Source: Poindextera sp963719975
GTDB lineage: Bacteria > Pseudomonadota > Alphaproteobacteria > Caulobacterales > Caulobacteraceae
DNA: 64,000 nucleotides
NCBI GenBank assembly: GCA_963719975.1
Contig: CAVRED010000001.1
Location: 434,001-498,000 of the forward strand
Direction: 5' to 3'
The translations under genes and the position numbers were made by a program. This document shows, one piece after another, positions 62,716 to 64,000 of the stretch. The notes beneath the pieces were generated by a model, which worked only from the letters and a program-made list of their open reading frames with translations, ran no database searches and was not told where the DNA came from. The number at the start of each line of letters is the position of its first letter. Position 1 is the first letter of the stretch.

Positions 62716-63769
62716 ATGACGGGCCAGGCCATCGATCTGGACGCGCTTGCGGGCCTGCTCGACGGCCACGTCGACATTCGTCGCCGCCCGAACGCGGTGC
62801 AACCGCTGCGCCACCCGCTGGCGGACACCGCCTTCCTCGACCCCTTCACGCGCTGGGTCGCATCGTGCCCGGCGGGCGTTCGAATCCGCATGACCAGCGA
62901 CACGACCAGCCTGCGCGTCACCTCGACTCAGCGGTCGATGGGCGCGGCCGCCGCCTACGAGCTCTACATCGACGGCAAGCTCTGCAAGCGGGAGGCGGCG
63001 GCGGGCGGCGCGACCCAGATGCCGGAGGGCGGCCTCTCCGGCGACGAGCGCGCGAGCGTTGCGTTCGACGGCCTCCCCGCTGGCGAGAAGTCCATCGAAC
63101 TCTGGCTGCCGCACACGGCGACCGTCTCCATCACCGGTGTCGAGGTCGACGAGGGCGCGCACGTCGCGGCGTGGCCCGACGAGCGGCGGCGGATCATCTT
63201 CCACGGCAGCTCCATCTCCCATTGCATGGAGGCGGCGGGCGGGTCCGGCTCCTGGCCGGCCGTGGCCTGCGCGCTGGCCGATGCGCGGCTCGTCAACATG
63301 GGCTGGGCCGGCTCCTGCCTGCTCAGCGGGCTGGCCGCGCGCGCCATCCGCGACCAGGCGGCCGACATGATCGTGCTCAAGCTGGGCATCAACGTGCACG
63401 GCGAGGGCATGCTCAAGGAGCGGACCTTCCTCGACTCCGCCCACTCGATGATCTCCATCATCCGCGAGAAACACCCGGTGACGCCGATGGTGGTGATCTC
63501 GCCGATCTTCTCCGCCAGTCGCGAAGAGACAGGCTCGGCCGGCGGCCCGTCGCTCGCCCGCATGCGCGAGCTGCTCGAGGAGGTGGTCGAGGCGCGGGTG
63601 CGCGTCGGCGACGAGCACATCGGCTACGTCTCCGGCCTCGCCCTCTTCGACGCAGTCGGACGCGCCGGACCTGCCGGACGACCTGCACCCGAACGCCGCC
63701 GGCTATCGCCGCATGGGCGAGCGATTTTACGCGCGCGTTCTGAAGGATGGGCTCGGCGCGCTTGGTTGA
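62716..63769 (+). CDS. SGNH/GDSL-type hydrolase (frameshifted near the C-terminus)
   Basis: 350 residues after removing one extra base near 63650. A jelly-roll N-terminal part (RIRMTSDTTSLRVTSTQRS, YELYIDGK) resembles the carbohydrate-binding half of some SGNH esterases. The catalytic half starts IIFHGSSISHCMEA (block I, GSS instead of GDS), then NMGWAGSCLL (block II Gly) and VLKLGINVHG (block III Asn). Beyond the frameshift PDDLHPNAAGYRRMG supplies block V Asp and His. The usual position before the block I Ser reads Gly-Ser rather than Gly-Asp. It belongs after the SDR in the same operon. Confidence 0.75.
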
Positions 63770-63816
63770 CCCAGCGGCGGCTTGCTAAGGGGACGCCGTC
63801 GTCAGGGAGAACGGCC

Positions 63817-64000
63817 ATGGCGGACGAAGCGTTCGACTACATCATCATTGGCGGCGGCTCGGCGGGTTGCGTGCTGGCGAACCGGCTCTCGGCCGATCCC
63901 AAGACCCGCGTGGCGTTGCTCGAGGCGGGGGGCAAGGACAATTCCCTACTCGTAAGAATGCCCGCCGGCGTCGGCGGCCTGATCAGCCAGAAGGGCGACT
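63817..64000 (+). CDS. GMC family oxidoreductase (choline dehydrogenase type), 3' partial
   Basis: The first 61 residues only, running off the window. FDYIIIGGGSAGCVLANRLSADPKTRVALLEAGG is the FAD-binding start of GMC enzymes, including the Glu that binds the ribose, followed by LLVRMPAGVGGLI. It likely oxidises an alcohol at the membrane and may deliver electrons to a cytochrome c such as the one at 58844. It begins 48 bases after the SGNH gene. Confidence 0.88.
   Translation, partial: MADEAFDYIIIGGGSAGCVLANRLSADPKTRVALLEAGGKDNSLLVRMPAGVGGLISQKGD

Overview
The window is high-GC, densely packed DNA from a free-living alphaproteobacterium, most likely Caulobacterales (a Caulobacter or Phenylobacterium relative). 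The inference rests on the run rpmH-rnpA-yidC-engB-argB-HAD-dapD, on TTAA-N7-TTAA boxes of the CtrA type in two intergenic regions, and on the many acyl-CoA catabolism genes. There is no insertion sequence, prophage, plasmid function or CRISPR array. Fifteen genes, including the housekeeping genes argB and rnpA, are each interrupted by single-base frame changes that restore conserved protein when crossed. I read these mainly as assembly or basecalling errors and annotate each gene as one unit.

Layout. 0-10 kb: surface-glycan locus with two glycosyltransferases, a FemAB-like acyltransferase, two DegT-type PLP aminotransferases, a PhyH dioxygenase, a methyltransferase, a GNAT acetyltransferase and rfbBA (dTDP-glucose entry enzymes). 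10-16.9 kb: tRNA-Gly(CCC), a hybrid histidine kinase, RidA, two small repeat-containing secreted proteins, a GNAT/flavin-binding pair, and a compact DUF2089 / small membrane protein / SHOCT-like operon behind a long AT-rich dyad. 16.9-22.7 kb: the housekeeping operon on the minus strand. 22.8-28.6 kb: DmeF-type metal exporter, quinone oxidoreductase, esterase, TetR regulator, three small secreted proteins and a DUF72 protein. 28.8-34.5 kb: a complete tripartite RND efflux operon behind an AT-rich palindromic promoter. 34.5-41 kb: polysaccharide deacetylase, carboxylesterase, a GT-C membrane protein, and a MarR-MFS pair with its operator inside the promoter.

41-46.9 kb: a plus-strand catabolic operon (acyl-CoA dehydrogenase, enoyl-CoA hydratase, hydrolase, CoA transferase, VOC protein, zinc alcohol dehydrogenase). 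46.9-53.1 kb: secreted protein, a small conserved protein, SMP-30 lactonase, luciferase-like monooxygenase, two SDRs and a CsgG/SH3-type secreted protein. 53.2-58.1 kb: four consecutive acyl-CoA dehydrogenases. 58.2-64 kb: a periplasmic SUOX-fold protein with a cytochrome c lipoprotein, a nucleotidyltransferase, a HAD hydrolase, carboxymuconolactone decarboxylase family protein, SDR, SGNH hydrolase and the start of a GMC oxidoreductase.

Together the right half looks like a catabolic region for a hydrophobic acid or terpenoid/steroid-like compound: oxidation by flavin monooxygenase, SDR and GMC enzymes, CoA activation or transfer, then repeated alpha,beta-dehydrogenation and hydration. The substrate cannot be read from sequence. 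The points most worth following up are the tandem dehydrogenase array, the Cys-less SUOX/cytochrome pair, the DUF2089 operon with its dyad, the CtrA and CRP/FNR-type sites, and the amino-sugar glycan locus.
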